A DNA stretch of 64,000 bases. Origin: Albugo candida (lineage: Eukaryota > Oomycota > Peronosporomycetes > Albuginales > Albuginaceae). Where the stretch lies: positions 186,001 through 250,000 of the forward strand of contig CAJNAR010000162.1 of NCBI GenBank assembly GCA_905220665.1, written 5' to 3'. Below are positions 1 through 12,953 of this stretch, one piece after another; the stretch's first letter is position 1, and every line of letters begins with the position of its first letter. The notes below the pieces were generated by a model, which was not told the DNA's origin, ran no database searches, and worked only from the letters and a program-made list of their open reading frames with translations. The translations under genes and the position numbers were made by a program.

Positions 1-844
1 TTCGATTCGATGTTGTATCCTTTGTCTGTGAGCGATTGGATCTCATCTTTGGCTGCAGCACCGTTGTATAGCTTGAATTGATTGCAAGCCTTCACATTGA
101 TGGCAACGACACTATCGGGAAATGCCTGCAGATACGCTTGCATGATCTCCAGAGATACGTCGTAATAGTCCAATTTGTAGTAACACATGGCCACGTACAC
201 ATTCAGCGCCAAGTCGTCTCGATTCTCAAGCAGCAGGCGTTTGTAAATGTCAGTGGCTTCTTGGTAATGATTGCGGAAGAAATGCATCGCTGCAAGTGAG
301 AGTTGGTCTTCTTTGACGTCTGTGAGCTGTTGGTGATATACGAGCAATTTATCTTCATCACTGAGTTTATGAGCGCAATGGAACAGGATTCGGTTTTGAA
401 GGGGGCCTACGGGTCCCTGCACAGCTTCTTTGATGGCTTGTTTGTATTGTTGGAGGAAATAGAGACAGCAAGCGCGATAGAGAGAGAGATTGGGGCAATC
501 GTATGTCTGTGGAAGGCGATGATACCAATCCAAAGCCTGCTGATAATTGCCCAAATGGAAGTACGCGTACGCGAGCCATTCCGAATGGATTGCGGTGTCG
601 GTGGGAGTGTCGTTTGGACTGCTTTTTCGGGATAATACGTCCTCGCTTTTCAATTGGAATTCGAGAATTGCGATCATTCCGGTGAAGTCGCGTTTGGAAG
701 CGCATTCGATGATGGAAGGACCGGATTTCGCTTTGGTTTTGGAGGGAGGGTCATGTTTCTAGGAGGATGGGATGAGGGTGGAGAGATGTGGGTGGTGTGG
801 CGTACCTTGGCGCGTGCATGCTGCTTGGGCTTGGCTACGTACAT
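1..844 (-). CDS. IFT56: Intraflagellar transport protein 56 (TTC26/DYF-13), 5' part
   Basis: TPR-repeat subunit of the IFT-B complex that carries cargo along cilia and flagella; here it would serve zoospore flagella. The start ATG is at 844. Exon 1 (844-806) encodes a short basic leader; a 47-nt GT-AG intron (805-759) follows; exon 2 runs from 758 off the left edge, so the C-terminus is missing. The conserved family stretches LALNVYVAMCYYKLDYYDVS and KACNQFKLYNG are visible, as is EDQLSLAAMHFFRNHYQEA. The spliced protein starts MYVAKPKQHARAK. The identification rests on recognisable IFT56-specific wording rather than on generic TPR pattern. The promoter side carries a short tandem repeat at 895-959. 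Confidence 0.9.
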
Positions 845-894
845 GAAGGCGGATGGGAATGATGTGTCCTTTCAAGATCGTGGTATTGGTGTGT

Positions 895-959
895 GATTGG
901 ATAAATATAGGGATTGGATAAATGTAGGGATTTGATGAATTGGGATTGGATAAATGTGG
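895..959. repeat. Short tandem repeat upstream of IFT56
   Basis: Three clear copies of a 16-18 nt unit with core GATTGGATAAATGTAGGG start at 895, 912 and 944. A degenerate copy (GATTTGATGAATTGG) lies between the second and third. The array lies 51-115 bp upstream of the IFT56 start codon on the opposite strand, within its likely promoter. The nearest other gene start (1188, plus strand) is over 200 bp away. It could be a regulatory-site cluster or simple slippage. Confidence 0.75.
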
Positions 960-1187
960 TGCTTTGATAGAATGTGATTGGTAGCTGAGATTGTGCGGCA
1001 GAATGCGAAAATGAGAACGAGAGAAGCGATTGTGACGATGGGAATTGATTCTACGTGCTGTATTTATGGTTATTGACTGTGCGCAATCGCCGACTTGCTC
1101 GTTTTTACTTTGAGAGGCATATACATGTATACTGTACGTATACTGGTGCATAAGGGCGCTGTATTAGGTATGCTACGATAATCTGCA

Positions 1188-2764
1188 ATGCACGTGATTT
1201 CTGCAGCTTTATTACGTCGTCAAAGATTTGCTGCATCTGAACGCTTTTACACGTCTGCTACTCGATATCCTCCGCAGCGAAACAAGCACAAATCACAGCT
1301 TCATGCTCCTCTTGTGTTACAAGATGGGAATCGTTTGGAGAAAATCGATATTGAATGGGAACAATGGGTTAGTGCCAAGACTCGGGCCATATACTCTACT
1401 CGGATTCATTTGATAGGGAGACGCTAGACTTCCTGGCAATCGTACAGTCTTATTGCTTCCTTCGTTCTCACACAGCAGTCATGCAGCATCCAACCTGGAT
1501 GATCCTAGACCAGGGTGGTGGCAACATTTGTTGGGGCCTAATTTAGGCATCAATACATCTTGCTTTCGAGTGATTTGTCCCTCAGTACTTGGAAGTCCTT
1601 TTGGGACAACGTCACCACTCTCAATTGACCCGAACACAGGTCCCTTTTCTCTTAAAAGCGTAGCAATACCGTACACATACAATTTGTATGGCATTCAGGA
1701 AAACCGTACCGAGCAACATTTCCACAAATCACACCCGCAGATATGGTCGTTCTGTGACGGTGGACAGCTGTAGGGATCTAACAGTTAACGTGTTAGGCTG
1801 TTTGCCACGCTCGTCTACTTGACGAGTTGGAGATTGAACAAGTGCATGCAGTAATAGGTGGAAGCATGGGTGGAATGCAGGTCAGTCTCAAACAAGCTTG
1901 TTCACTTGATACTGCCCTCACTATGTCAAAGGCTTTGGAATTTGCTGCTCAATTTCCTCACAGATTAAATCGACTTGTAGCAATTTCATGTACCCCGCAA
2001 ACAACACCAGGAACCGTAGCGTTGCGTCACATTCAACGGCACGCAATTTTGGCTGATGCTGCGTACAACAATGGTGAGTATAAAGCGGGTAGCGTCTTGG
2101 CGGGTATGAAACTCGCCAGAGAGCTCGGAATGGCTTGTTATCGATCACGAGAGGAGTTTGACGCAAGATTTCAATGGCAACCGACCGGCCCGACCCATTT
2201 TACTGCCCAAACGTTTGATGTGGAATCGTACATGGACTATCAGGTACGTTTGGTTGGTGTACTAAATGTACTGATAACTACGAATATAGGCTACCAAATT
2301 TGCTCGTTATTATGATCCGAATTGCTATCTCCTGCTTTCGAAAGCGATGGATCTGATGAATTTAGGTCACGGGTACTCATATCTGGCTCAAGGTGTGAGC
2401 CGAATCGAGTGTGACTCGCTTATCATCGGAGTCAAGCAAGATCAACTCATTCCCTGCAAAGAGCAAGCAACAATTGTAAGTCAAAGCGGTAGGTATGGCT
2501 TGTGCCTAAGTGCGTTTTTAGGTGGATATACTGCAATCACACGGCCGTAAATCCGAATTCGTGACGGTTGGTTCTATTTTCGGACACGATGCGATGTTTC
2601 ATGCACAGGTTTCGTACACTACGAATACTTACTTACCAGGACCAGTTGTTACTTATTATGTGCAGACGCAAAAGGACGTGTTTTTAGGGTTGGTGCGTGA
2701 GTTCGTCGAGTCTACACTAGAGGAAATGCTGTTACATGAAGTGCATCGCTACTCCACACTATAA
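1188..2764 (+). CDS. MetX-like homoserine/serine O-acetyltransferase
   Basis: Alpha/beta-hydrolase acetyltransferase that makes O-acetylhomoserine or O-acetylserine for sulfur amino acid synthesis. Eight exons by my reading: 1188-1367, 1417-1639, 1699-1748, 1797-1880, 1932-2243, 2290-2475, 2522-2608 and 2666-2764, about 406 aa. The nucleophile serine sits in GGSMGG, the acid in KQDQLIP and the histidine in FGHDAMF. Other family blocks are PSFSHSSHAAS, RPGWWQHLLGP and FPQITPADMV. The segment GMKLARELGMACYRS resembles the serine-acetylating branch of the family, so substrate is undecided. The N-terminus is arginine-rich, as in mitochondrial presequences. Introns 1881-1931 and 2609-2665 are multiples of three without stops; treating them as introns restores family alignment (MQ then ALEFAAQFP). 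Confidence 0.9.
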
Positions 2765-3270
2765 TATACACAAGCACCTTGTTGCGTAATCAACAAATAT
2801 CCACTGAATGCAATGATGAGTGTTTACTCATACTAAATATCCGTTCTACTTGCGTGTTCGCTATTCTTTTCCCGGATAGTTTCTACATTACTAGCTGCTA
2901 CATATCCGGGACACATTTCTTGAACCGTACAGAAGTTAGTGCTACGTTACTTGCGCTGCTAAAAGAGTATCTAATTTATCTAATTATACGCAGCTGATAT
3001 TCATCGAATGAGTGGTTGTGACTTGTTCAGCCACTAAGTCATTTTTCAAATTTGGCCATTTTGGAGGCTAGGGTACACAACTATCCAGGTCACTGCTGGC
3101 TCTCTTACCTCACTGAACCCGCTCTTAGGTGAACAAACCACCAATAAGAGTCAGCATTGGAAAAAGTGAATCGACCCTTATGATCTTTTTATATTCAACT
3201 GAAAGACGAGACATGTCGTGTATGCAACCGTGCGAAAGAAAATTTAGGGGAAACTTATCAATAGGGTTCA
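2765..3270. other. Intergenic region
   Basis: About 500 bp between two plus-strand genes. Only short open frames occur and none resembles a protein I recognise. It presumably holds the 3' end of the acetyltransferase transcript and the promoter of the next gene. No repeat or RNA gene was seen. Confidence 0.6.
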
Positions 3271-4278
3271 ATGTCATATTCAGCTTTACCTCATCGTACT
3301 CTTTCACATTGCAAGATGGTTGTAGTGGTCAGTACACTTTCCTGTGTTGAAAATCCAACGTGCAAGCGAGGAACAAAGAAGCGGCGACGGTGTGACATAC
3401 CGGTGGAAGTCAATAAACGTATCAGTTTACCGGTGGAACTTATGCCAACCAGCATTCCCGTTGAGGAAGTTACGTTGGAAAACTGCATTCAAATGAAGGT
3501 TGCAGATTCAACGGAACATGTCGCCAATGATGGATGCATTACTGGAATTGAAGCGTCTGATGCCTTACGACACAATCTCTCAGGTCTCGCACTCCAAATC
3601 AAGCTGAAAATGTGTATTATCGAAGCGTGGGCATCCAATTGGAACTCGGTTGTGATGGAAAGAAATCTTCTTACAGTGGCAAAAGAATTAGCAGCGTTGA
3701 AATCGCTCGGCTTATATAAGGAGAAAGTATGTTTACGATTCCTTAACATACTTAAAACTAGGATGGTGGAGTTACTGGAGCAAGCAAACCGTCCACATGA
3801 ATCGATAACCGTCGATTTGACCAAGTTGTGGCAGCTCGCTCAAGTTCAAGTGCACGAAAACGCAAACAAAAAAGATGTAAAGTCCGACTTTTTAAGGCTT
3901 CCAGGCTATGAGAGCTCTATACGCGATGCCTCTGTGGTATGGCAAGCAATGACGATGGCAAGAGACCGCGGTGCGCAGCTTTGGCATGATAATAAGCACG
4001 AGCAAGCATTGGCTTTTTTGGTCACGGCGGACTCGTACATGAAACGATTTTCTGTTAAATATGAGCGAATCAAAGTCGATGAAGCAATGTTTGCAATGTT
4101 GCAAGAACCTAAACGAAGAAATGCTTCAACGCGTAATGTTCGGTTTGCCGCTACGGAAAGTATTATTGGAACAGCCGATCCTACATTTGATCGATCTCCT
4201 ATTTGCCCGAGCAAACCCTCGCGATTAGAGTCGCTACTTTTACGCACATCCAGAGAATTTCCGGCGCCAGTTTTTTAG
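3271..4278 (+). CDS. Hypothetical protein, 335 aa
   Basis: A single uninterrupted open frame. I do not recognise the family. A basic patch (CKRGTKKRRRCDIP, about residues 31-44) could be a nuclear localisation signal. The middle (residues 90-290) is predicted mostly helical, with LSGLALQIKLKMCIIEAW and EQALAFLVTADSYMKRF-type stretches. The end is serine/arginine-rich. The first ATG is at 3271; a second in-frame ATG at 3316 would give a shorter product. The gene ends 60 bp from the stop of the convergent PHTF gene, so the 3' ends probably overlap as transcripts. Length and frame make it a likely real gene, but no function can be given. Confidence 0.7.
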   Translation: MSYSALPHRTLSHCKMVVVVSTLSCVENPTCKRGTKKRRRCDIPVEVNKRISLPVELMPTSIPVEEVTLENCIQMKVADSTEHVANDGCITGIEASDALRHNLSGLALQIKLKMCIIEAWASNWNSVVMERNLLTVAKELAALKSLGLYKEKVCLRFLNILKTRMVELLEQANRPHESITVDLTKLWQLAQVQVHENANKKDVKSDFLRLPGYESSIRDASVVWQAMTMARDRGAQLWHDNKHEQALAFLVTADSYMKRFSVKYERIKVDEAMFAMLQEPKRRNASTRNVRFAATESIIGTADPTFDRSPICPSKPSRLESLLLRTSREFPAPVF

Positions 4279-4337
4279 ACTGAATTATAAAAGAAAGCCA
4301 ATTTAAATTTTTTACGAAATTTTCGTGCGTTCTTAAG

Positions 4338-6687
<2,350 letters not shown>

Positions 6688-7189
6688 ATTTGTGATATAT
6701 TGATTCAAGAAATATGCGTGTACTAGGAATACTAAGTCGCAAGTTGCGTCGATAAATTCGCCTTGCCAGAACGTTCACATATAGAAACGGAAAGAAAACT
6801 TTTGCGCACCTAGCAGGTTATACGTGGACAGTAAGTGTGTTTTCATTGACCGAACCTAAGGTGAAGAAGGCTGCGTTCCTAATAACCTAGGCCCTTGCGA
6901 ATGAGTGCACGGCTAATCATGTCGCGATACCGCAGCTCATATCGCTCTATCTCCCTACCGCTTCTCTCAGTAAACACACATGCGCAGTTCACTTCAAATT
7001 ACACGAATTCTCATACAAATTAATTTGTACACGACTCCTGATCCCATATGAAAGAAACGTCGTTTGTAATGCGCGAAATATCGGGCAGATAACCGGATTC
7101 GAGCACTCAAGTCTGAATATATTCTTCGAAGCACATTCATAATTCAATTAGTTACTATTTCATATTTCGTCTGGCCCACACAAGCAACA
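6688..7189. promoter_or_regulatory. Shared divergent promoter region
   Basis: About 500 bp separate the start codons of the PHTF gene (minus) and chitin synthase (plus), so both promoters must lie here. There is no coding signal. No specific core element could be assigned with confidence. Confidence 0.5.
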
Positions 7190-9859
7190 ATGAAAGCTCC
7201 CAAATCGCAACCACTAAAACCTTGCAGCCAACCTCCCCTTCAATCCCTTCAAGAAGTTGGTCCTCCAATGTCGCTGCGGTCGTGTGGATCCAATATGTAT
7301 GTATCCAGTTACATCGATACAAAGTCTCAGTGGCCAGCCTCTCACATGAGCAATTATATCACAGACCCGAGAGCTTATTCAAACGCAACAATTATGGCCG
7401 AAACTTTTTCTCAGAATCAGACTGTAGAAGAGGCACTGGCTTCTCTCGAGCGCGCTGCTCACTCGCTCCGAATTCGACGATATCGTCAAGCGTTACGATT
7501 ATACTTAGATGGAGGTTACGCGTTGGCAAATGTCGCAGAAAACGAGCAAGATACAAAAATACGAAACTTGCTTACTAGTAAAGCGTTCGAGATCCTAAAT
7601 TGGTGTGCTAAATTATGTGACTGGATTGAAGGTCGCGTTCCGGAACGGTTCCCGCGACCTGGAGTGCATAAAGTTGGTATTCCTGTGTTCTGGAACGCCT
7701 ATTGGAGCGGTGGGAGGCTCGATGAAGAAGAAGGGTGCAGACTTTGGTATACACCGGTCCATTGCGTGGATCCGATCCACTTTACAGCGCTGGGATACCG
7801 TCTTCGATGCGTAGAAATTCAGCGAAGACCCAAGCTCATGATTTGTATCACAACCTTCAACGAAGGTCCAGCGGCCTTAAAAGCTACTTTGCACAGTATC
7901 GGCAAGAATCTCATTTACATCAAAGATTTCAATAAGCACAATCAAGAAAAGTTACCGGTAAAAGGGTCCAACGTGGAGGACTTTTGGAAAGATGTGATTA
8001 TTTGTATCATGTTGGATGGACGGGAATCAGCCAATCCTAAAACAATTGAGTACCTTGCAAGTCTTGGCATCTACGATGAGGATATTGTGACGATTAACAG
8101 TGCTGGATTGGATCCTCATTGTCATTTATTTGAACACACTTTGCAAATTGTTGTTGATGGTCGAAGTCTTCCACCACTTCAAACGATTTTTGCACTGAAA
8201 GAACAGAAAACATCAAAGCTTGGGTCTCACCATTGGTTTTTCCATTCCTTTGCCGAACAGATCCAGCCTGAATTTACCTTCCTGATGGATATTGGTACTA
8301 AATTGGACGACTCGGCGCTGCACAAAATCTTATTTGCGTTTGAAGAGAATCCTCAGGTCGGAGGGGCATGTGGCCAACTAGTAGTGGACGAGCCGTACGC
8401 CGAATTCAGCAACTGGGTCGTCTCTGCGCAGCATTTCGAGTACAAAATCAACAATTTATTGGATCGTACCTTAGAGAGTTGTTTCGGTATATTGACGGTA
8501 TTACCTGGAGCGTTCTCTGCATACCGATATGAAGCTATCCGAGGTGAGCCATTAGACGCATACTTTCGAACACTTCATGTGGATCTGGACGTCCTTGGTC
8601 CCTTTCTTGCCAACATGCATCTTGCTGAGGATCGTGTGTTATCATTTGAGATTGTCGCACGACGCAATTGTAATTGGACACTTCAATTCGTTCGTGACGC
8701 AATCGCACGCACTGATGTTCCCCGAAATCTGATCGATTTGATCAATCAACGCAAACGATGGACTAATGGATCATTTTTCGCAACATTGTTTATGTTCAGC
8801 CATACTCGAAGGATCTTCACTGAATCGAATCACTCGGTACTTCGTCGATGTGGCTTTAGCATTTTCTTCTTGTATGAGCTACTGAAGACCGTCGGGTGCT
8901 TTCTTCTACCGGCTACTGTATATTTGGCCTTATTATTCCTCGTATTTCAAGGATTTCGCGATAACGAGTGGAAATTTCTGGATACTTCCGGTTTTTCGCA
9001 AAGTGTTTTGGATGGAAGCGTGTACCTCTTCAACTTGATGTTTGCGGCATGTTTATTGATGTTGGTTATCATCAGTCTTGGAAACTCGCCAAAACACGTC
9101 AAGCTAACGTACTATTTGATATCATCGGTGTTTGGAGCAATGATGATGCTTTCTTCCTGGGTCGCGGTCGGGAATTTACTTTCTCAATCAGGCTTCCAAT
9201 TGCACGCAATGATCCTCTCCCTGCTCACTGCGGGAGTTTACTACATTGGTCCAGCTATACATGGCGATTTACACACTATTTTACTCACATTTTCGCATTA
9301 TGCGCTTTTGATCCCAACTTTTGTATACGTTTTGGGAATTTATGGTTTCTCTAATTTACAAGATCTGTCCTGGGGTACAAAAGGTTTAATTGCACAACGT
9401 ACTCCGTCGTATCAAGAGGAACTCAATCATTCCGAATCGAATGATTTTCGTGACGTTGTGGAGAATCGGAAAGTGTATCAAGAGCAAAAACGTGAAGCAC
9501 TGGCACGTATTAAGAATCAGAGGGAACAGTACGAGGCCTTTCGAACGAGTGTATTGATTGCGTGGATCACGTGGAATGTAATTACGGCTTTGGGGGTTGT
9601 TAGGTTTGTGGACTCGGCGACGTATCTCAAATTTTTTGCGATGGCGGTGGCATTGTTGAATTCGTCACGGCTAGTAGGATCCGCGGCGTACTTGGTATAC
9701 AAGTATACAGGGGGGTATCGAGCAATGTTTATCCGCAAGGAGCGAGGAAATAATGCGACGTTGAGTGGAGAAGGGATGCGTGGTTTGTATGAAGAAGAGA
9801 TCAACTACACAGTTATGGAACCGGATTTGCAGTCGTCCATAGAGTCGTTTAAGCCGTAA
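7190..9859 (+). CDS. Chitin synthase with N-terminal MIT-like domain
   Basis: Processive family-2 glycosyltransferase that polymerises UDP-N-acetylglucosamine into chitin at the plasma membrane; 889 aa in one exon. An MIT-like three-helix region spans about residues 79-147 (from VEEALASLERAAHSL), as known for oomycete chitin synthases. The catalytic domain spans about 210-530 with FLMDIGTKLDD, LPGAFSAYRYEAIRG, AEDRVLSFE and the product-binding QRKRW motif near residue 519. A block of transmembrane segments follows (about 545-780), and another hydrophobic pair near the C-terminus (about 785-840). No intron is needed. Oomycete walls are mainly cellulose and beta-glucan, so this enzyme probably makes a minor but local chitin pool; that role is inference. 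Confidence 0.95.
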   Translation: MKAPKSQPLKPCSQPPLQSLQEVGPPMSLRSCGSNMYVSSYIDTKSQWPASHMSNYITDPRAYSNATIMAETFSQNQTVEEALASLERAAHSLRIRRYRQALRLYLDGGYALANVAENEQDTKIRNLLTSKAFEILNWCAKLCDWIEGRVPERFPRPGVHKVGIPVFWNAYWSGGRLDEEEGCRLWYTPVHCVDPIHFTALGYRLRCVEIQRRPKLMICITTFNEGPAALKATLHSIGKNLIYIKDFNKHNQEKLPVKGSNVEDFWKDVIICIMLDGRESANPKTIEYLASLGIYDEDIVTINSAGLDPHCHLFEHTLQIVVDGRSLPPLQTIFALKEQKTSKLGSHHWFFHSFAEQIQPEFTFLMDIGTKLDDSALHKILFAFEENPQVGGACGQLVVDEPYAEFSNWVVSAQHFEYKINNLLDRTLESCFGILTVLPGAFSAYRYEAIRGEPLDAYFRTLHVDLDVLGPFLANMHLAEDRVLSFEIVARRNCNWTLQFVRDAIARTDVPRNLIDLINQRKRWTNGSFFATLFMFSHTRRIFTESNHSVLRRCGFSIFFLYELLKTVGCFLLPATVYLALLFLVFQGFRDNEWKFLDTSGFSQSVLDGSVYLFNLMFAACLLMLVIISLGNSPKHVKLTYYLISSVFGAMMMLSSWVAVGNLLSQSGFQLHAMILSLLTAGVYYIGPAIHGDLHTILLTFSHYALLIPTFVYVLGIYGFSNLQDLSWGTKGLIAQRTPSYQEELNHSESNDFRDVVENRKVYQEQKREALARIKNQREQYEAFRTSVLIAWITWNVITALGVVRFVDSATYLKFFAMAVALLNSSRLVGSAAYLVYKYTGGYRAMFIRKERGNNATLSGEGMRGLYEEEINYTVMEPDLQSSIESFKP

Positions 9860-10476
9860 ATTGATAGATTAGTAAACGTTGCAATTGTAGGATCGTACGT
9901 GCGATAGTTTACGTCACTCTAACCGTTCGATAGCGTTGTTATGGTTAATATTTAGAACGTCGGTTGTGTTGTTTGGTAGACTGAAAGGAATTGAATACTG
10001 ACTCTGTGGTTAGGTGCTGCAGACCCCTATCTCAAGGTACAATGTAATTACACAAATAATGGTAATAGACCCTCGATATAGTCATTTCGAACAGATGAGC
10101 ATTTTGTATTCAGTGCATAGCTTATACCAAGAAAAGGTATCTGTACTCTACGTAGGACCTCATTGTCGCATCGCACCCTCGACACGATAAAACACAAGAC
10201 GACGACGATACAAAGTATTCAGTTCAAACAGGGGATCGCGATTAGGTCATGCATCACACTCTCTCCTCCCTCGCTCCGAATCTCCCGATAACAATCAAAG
10301 AATGTTTCTACTTTTGACCATTGGACTATTCGATAAAGGATTGTGTCTTTGTCAGGTAAATTTACTCTTCCTAAGATTTCTATCCATTTTCTTTGACGAC
10401 GCGTGTCCTAACTCTTCTTATTCACATATGTTGCAGCTCTTCGACCTTTTTACCATTGTTCATTTCTACATCCGAA
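9860..10476. other. Intergenic region
   Basis: About 600 bp with no supported gene. An ATG at 10302 opens a short hydrophobic frame followed by a plausible donor at 10356, but splicing to the acceptor near 10437 does not join the frame of the next gene. The region probably holds the chitin synthase 3' UTR and the promoter and leader of the phosphatase gene. Confidence 0.5.
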
Positions 10477-12651
10477 ATGATATCGGTATCACATACCGTT
10501 TACAATCTTTTCGATACAAAAAGCTATACAGAGAAATTGCGACATGGAACTTGCCATCAAAACGAAAATGAAATGAGTGGTGCAACCAAATGCGATGTTC
10601 ATCCGTCTGAGACCTTGGTTTCTAAGGACACGCAAACGCTTACCAATGAGATGTTTTCTCTGAAAACAAGACGAACAGTGTCACTACGACGTGTAAACTG
10701 TCGATGGCTGTACAACCAAGTTCAAGCTTCTCGCGGAATCATTCTCATCGACACACGGTCACATTCAAAGTACCTGCAGAATTCAATTCCATCCGCTCTG
10801 TCGCTTCCACCAATGCCGCAATGCTCCTCGTTTGAAGAGATGCTTTCTCACATGACTCCAGAGACCAAAGAATCACTCTCACGAAAGAGACGCCATCTAC
10901 GCGATGTCGTCTTATTTGGAAACGTCGCGCGAAGGTCGCTCGTATCCTCCGGTGATGTCACCGTATTAGCGTCTGAGGCTGCTATGGACACAACGTACGA
11001 CCAAATTAGTGAAGACCAAACTCTCGAAGATGAATGGAATCTTCGGCTAGCACAGGCACTCGTGGCTGACGGTCTGGCTACAAGTGTGAAGATTTTGATA
11101 GATGGCTTTCAGACGTTTCATTATCGATACCCGTTTTGCACATGTTCATTCGAAACGAACTTAACGAATCGACCAGCGCGAACAGGTAGCGGAACACATT
11201 GTGTAAATTACCCGAATGAAGTACTGGAAGGGTTTTTATTTCTTGGTAATATGTGGCATGCCCAATCAGAAGACGTGATTCGTAACCTTGGCATCACACA
11301 CGTTGTAAACGCGAGTCTAGATATTGAGAATGTATTCGAGCACGAAAACGTGTCGTATCATTCTGTCAAAGTTAAAGATCGACCAGAATCCGATATCAGT
11401 CAGTTCTTTGACTCCACTTTTGCGTTTATCGAAGAAGCCAAACGCACCAGCCACGGACGCGTTTTGGTTCATTGCACGCAAGGAATTTCACGCTCGGCAA
11501 CTCTGATCATTATGTATTTGATGAGAGCGCATCATTGGTCACTGGTTACCGCGGCAAACTTTGCAATAGCCAGTCGGGGTGTCGTCTATCCCAATGATGG
11601 GTTTCTTCGTGCGTTGATGCAAGAAGAATTTAGATTATACAATGGAAACAGTATCACTGAAGAAGAATTAGACGTGTTGGTGCAAAATCAATTACCCGAT
11701 CGCCCGCTACCATTAGAAGTTATAGAACGACGGGTTTCAGATAAGTGTTCGTTCTGCTTCAAAATCTTTACGTTATTAGAGTGGAGACACCAATGCAGTT
11801 TCTGCAAGAAAGATATATGCAGCAAATGCTCCAGTCTTCGGATTGCAAACCAACCGTTAGAAAAGAACGCTATGGTTGGAGAAGACGCACGACGATCACG
11901 ACGAGTATGCGATAATTGTGTGAGTCGACTTGAACGCATACAGTTGCCGAGACCGAGAAAAGGATTGCATGTTCGGTATGGACGCTGCAAACGTTTGCAT
12001 GTCAGTGGATTGTCGGCATTTGCCCATCCCGTCCAACTATTTTATTTCGAGGGGACCGAGTCACATGTTTTGATGGAAATTTTGAAAAAGCGATTCCGGA
12101 TCAAAGGCAATGAGATAATAGAAATAGAGAATAAGGAAGGACATCCAATCACACATCTGAGTGAGCTCCCGGACGACGCATCGATTTTTATCTCGAAAGG
12201 CACGACCGGTACAATTCATGACAATTTATCGCCGCAACTGGACAAACCGTCAGTCGCCGCTAAATTCGCAGAGACCCAGTCGTATAGTGAGCAAGATGGG
12301 TCAAGTATACAAATCATACAACAAAAATCGGAAGAATGCACAACCTTGATTGATTCAGAATCAAAATCTTCATTCGATAAGCCGATCTCTGCAGATTATG
12401 TGGCACAAAAATTCACAGAGCTTTGGAAATTGTCATTTCCAAACGTAAACATCATCTCGCAAGAGCAAGTAGCTAGTATGTGTAATAGCATTATGGTGGC
12501 GGATCTCATGCTCGCGATGAGTAGCCTTTCGTGTGGGACGATCACGCAGGAAGGGTTTTTACAGCGATTGGCCAAACTAGGGTACTCTCAAGAGGAAAAG
12601 GACGTGGTCATACCCGTCTTACAGCAAGCTTGCGGTCGCACCATTCTTTAG
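10477..12651 (+). CDS. Rhodanese + dual-specificity phosphatase + FYVE-like zinc finger protein
   Basis: Probable signalling phosphatase, about 724 aa in one exon. The frame is open from 10393; the first in-frame ATG is 10477, and another at 10573 (MSGATKCD) is possible. A rhodanese/Cdc25-like region (about residues 80-220, with GIILIDTRSHSKYLQNSIPS) lacks an obvious catalytic cysteine, as in MAP-kinase phosphatases. The dual-specificity phosphatase domain (about 245-390) has an intact active loop HCTQGISRS near residue 331. A FYVE-type finger follows (about 424-480; CSFC, CSFCKKDICSKC, VCDNC), but the basic ligand-binding motif is degenerate (EWRHQC). The C-terminus has a beta-rich segment and a helical tail. 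The combination resembles an MKP with an added membrane-targeting module. Confidence 0.85.
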   Translation: MISVSHTVYNLFDTKSYTEKLRHGTCHQNENEMSGATKCDVHPSETLVSKDTQTLTNEMFSLKTRRTVSLRRVNCRWLYNQVQASRGIILIDTRSHSKYLQNSIPSALSLPPMPQCSSFEEMLSHMTPETKESLSRKRRHLRDVVLFGNVARRSLVSSGDVTVLASEAAMDTTYDQISEDQTLEDEWNLRLAQALVADGLATSVKILIDGFQTFHYRYPFCTCSFETNLTNRPARTGSGTHCVNYPNEVLEGFLFLGNMWHAQSEDVIRNLGITHVVNASLDIENVFEHENVSYHSVKVKDRPESDISQFFDSTFAFIEEAKRTSHGRVLVHCTQGISRSATLIIMYLMRAHHWSLVTAANFAIASRGVVYPNDGFLRALMQEEFRLYNGNSITEEELDVLVQNQLPDRPLPLEVIERRVSDKCSFCFKIFTLLEWRHQCSFCKKDICSKCSSLRIANQPLEKNAMVGEDARRSRRVCDNCVSRLERIQLPRPRKGLHVRYGRCKRLHVSGLSAFAHPVQLFYFEGTESHVLMEILKKRFRIKGNEIIEIENKEGHPITHLSELPDDASIFISKGTTGTIHDNLSPQLDKPSVAAKFAETQSYSEQDGSSIQIIQQKSEECTTLIDSESKSSFDKPISADYVAQKFTELWKLSFPNVNIISQEQVASMCNSIMVADLMLAMSSLSCGTITQEGFLQRLAKLGYSQEEKDVVIPVLQQACGRTIL

Positions 12652-12953
12652 CAACATCATTTCCAGAGAGCTTTACTACGTGCTAAATCATATACTTTGC
12701 GGTGTGGACGAGTCACGCATCAGCAGTATACAATTATCAGACGCATATATATTGAACGATATTCAACGATTGCTTCAAAAGAACGCATCGCAGCATATAG
12801 TGGACGTCTAAGGGACAAGTTTTCGGATGTATACGGGCCTTCTGGTATATTATACCATGCTGTATACTATGCCGCTCGTAAGCAGAAAAAATATATCTGA
12901 TATTCGACAAGCCGCTAAACCTGCTGTAACGGTTATTTTTGAGCCCGCGACTG
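12652..12953. other. Intergenic region
   Basis: About 300 bp between two plus-strand genes. There are short open frames on both strands but none with recognisable content. Confidence 0.5.

Noticed and set aside
759..1151. Minus-strand frame of 130 codons upstream of IFT56
   Set aside because: Low-complexity, His/Ser-rich translation that overlaps the IFT56 first exon in another frame and the tandem repeat; no family resemblance.
10302..10571. Hydrophobic frame starting with an ATG at 10302, possible first exon of the phosphatase
   Set aside because: The plausible intron (donor 10356, acceptor near 10436) does not join the phosphatase frame, so it cannot be its leader by simple splicing.
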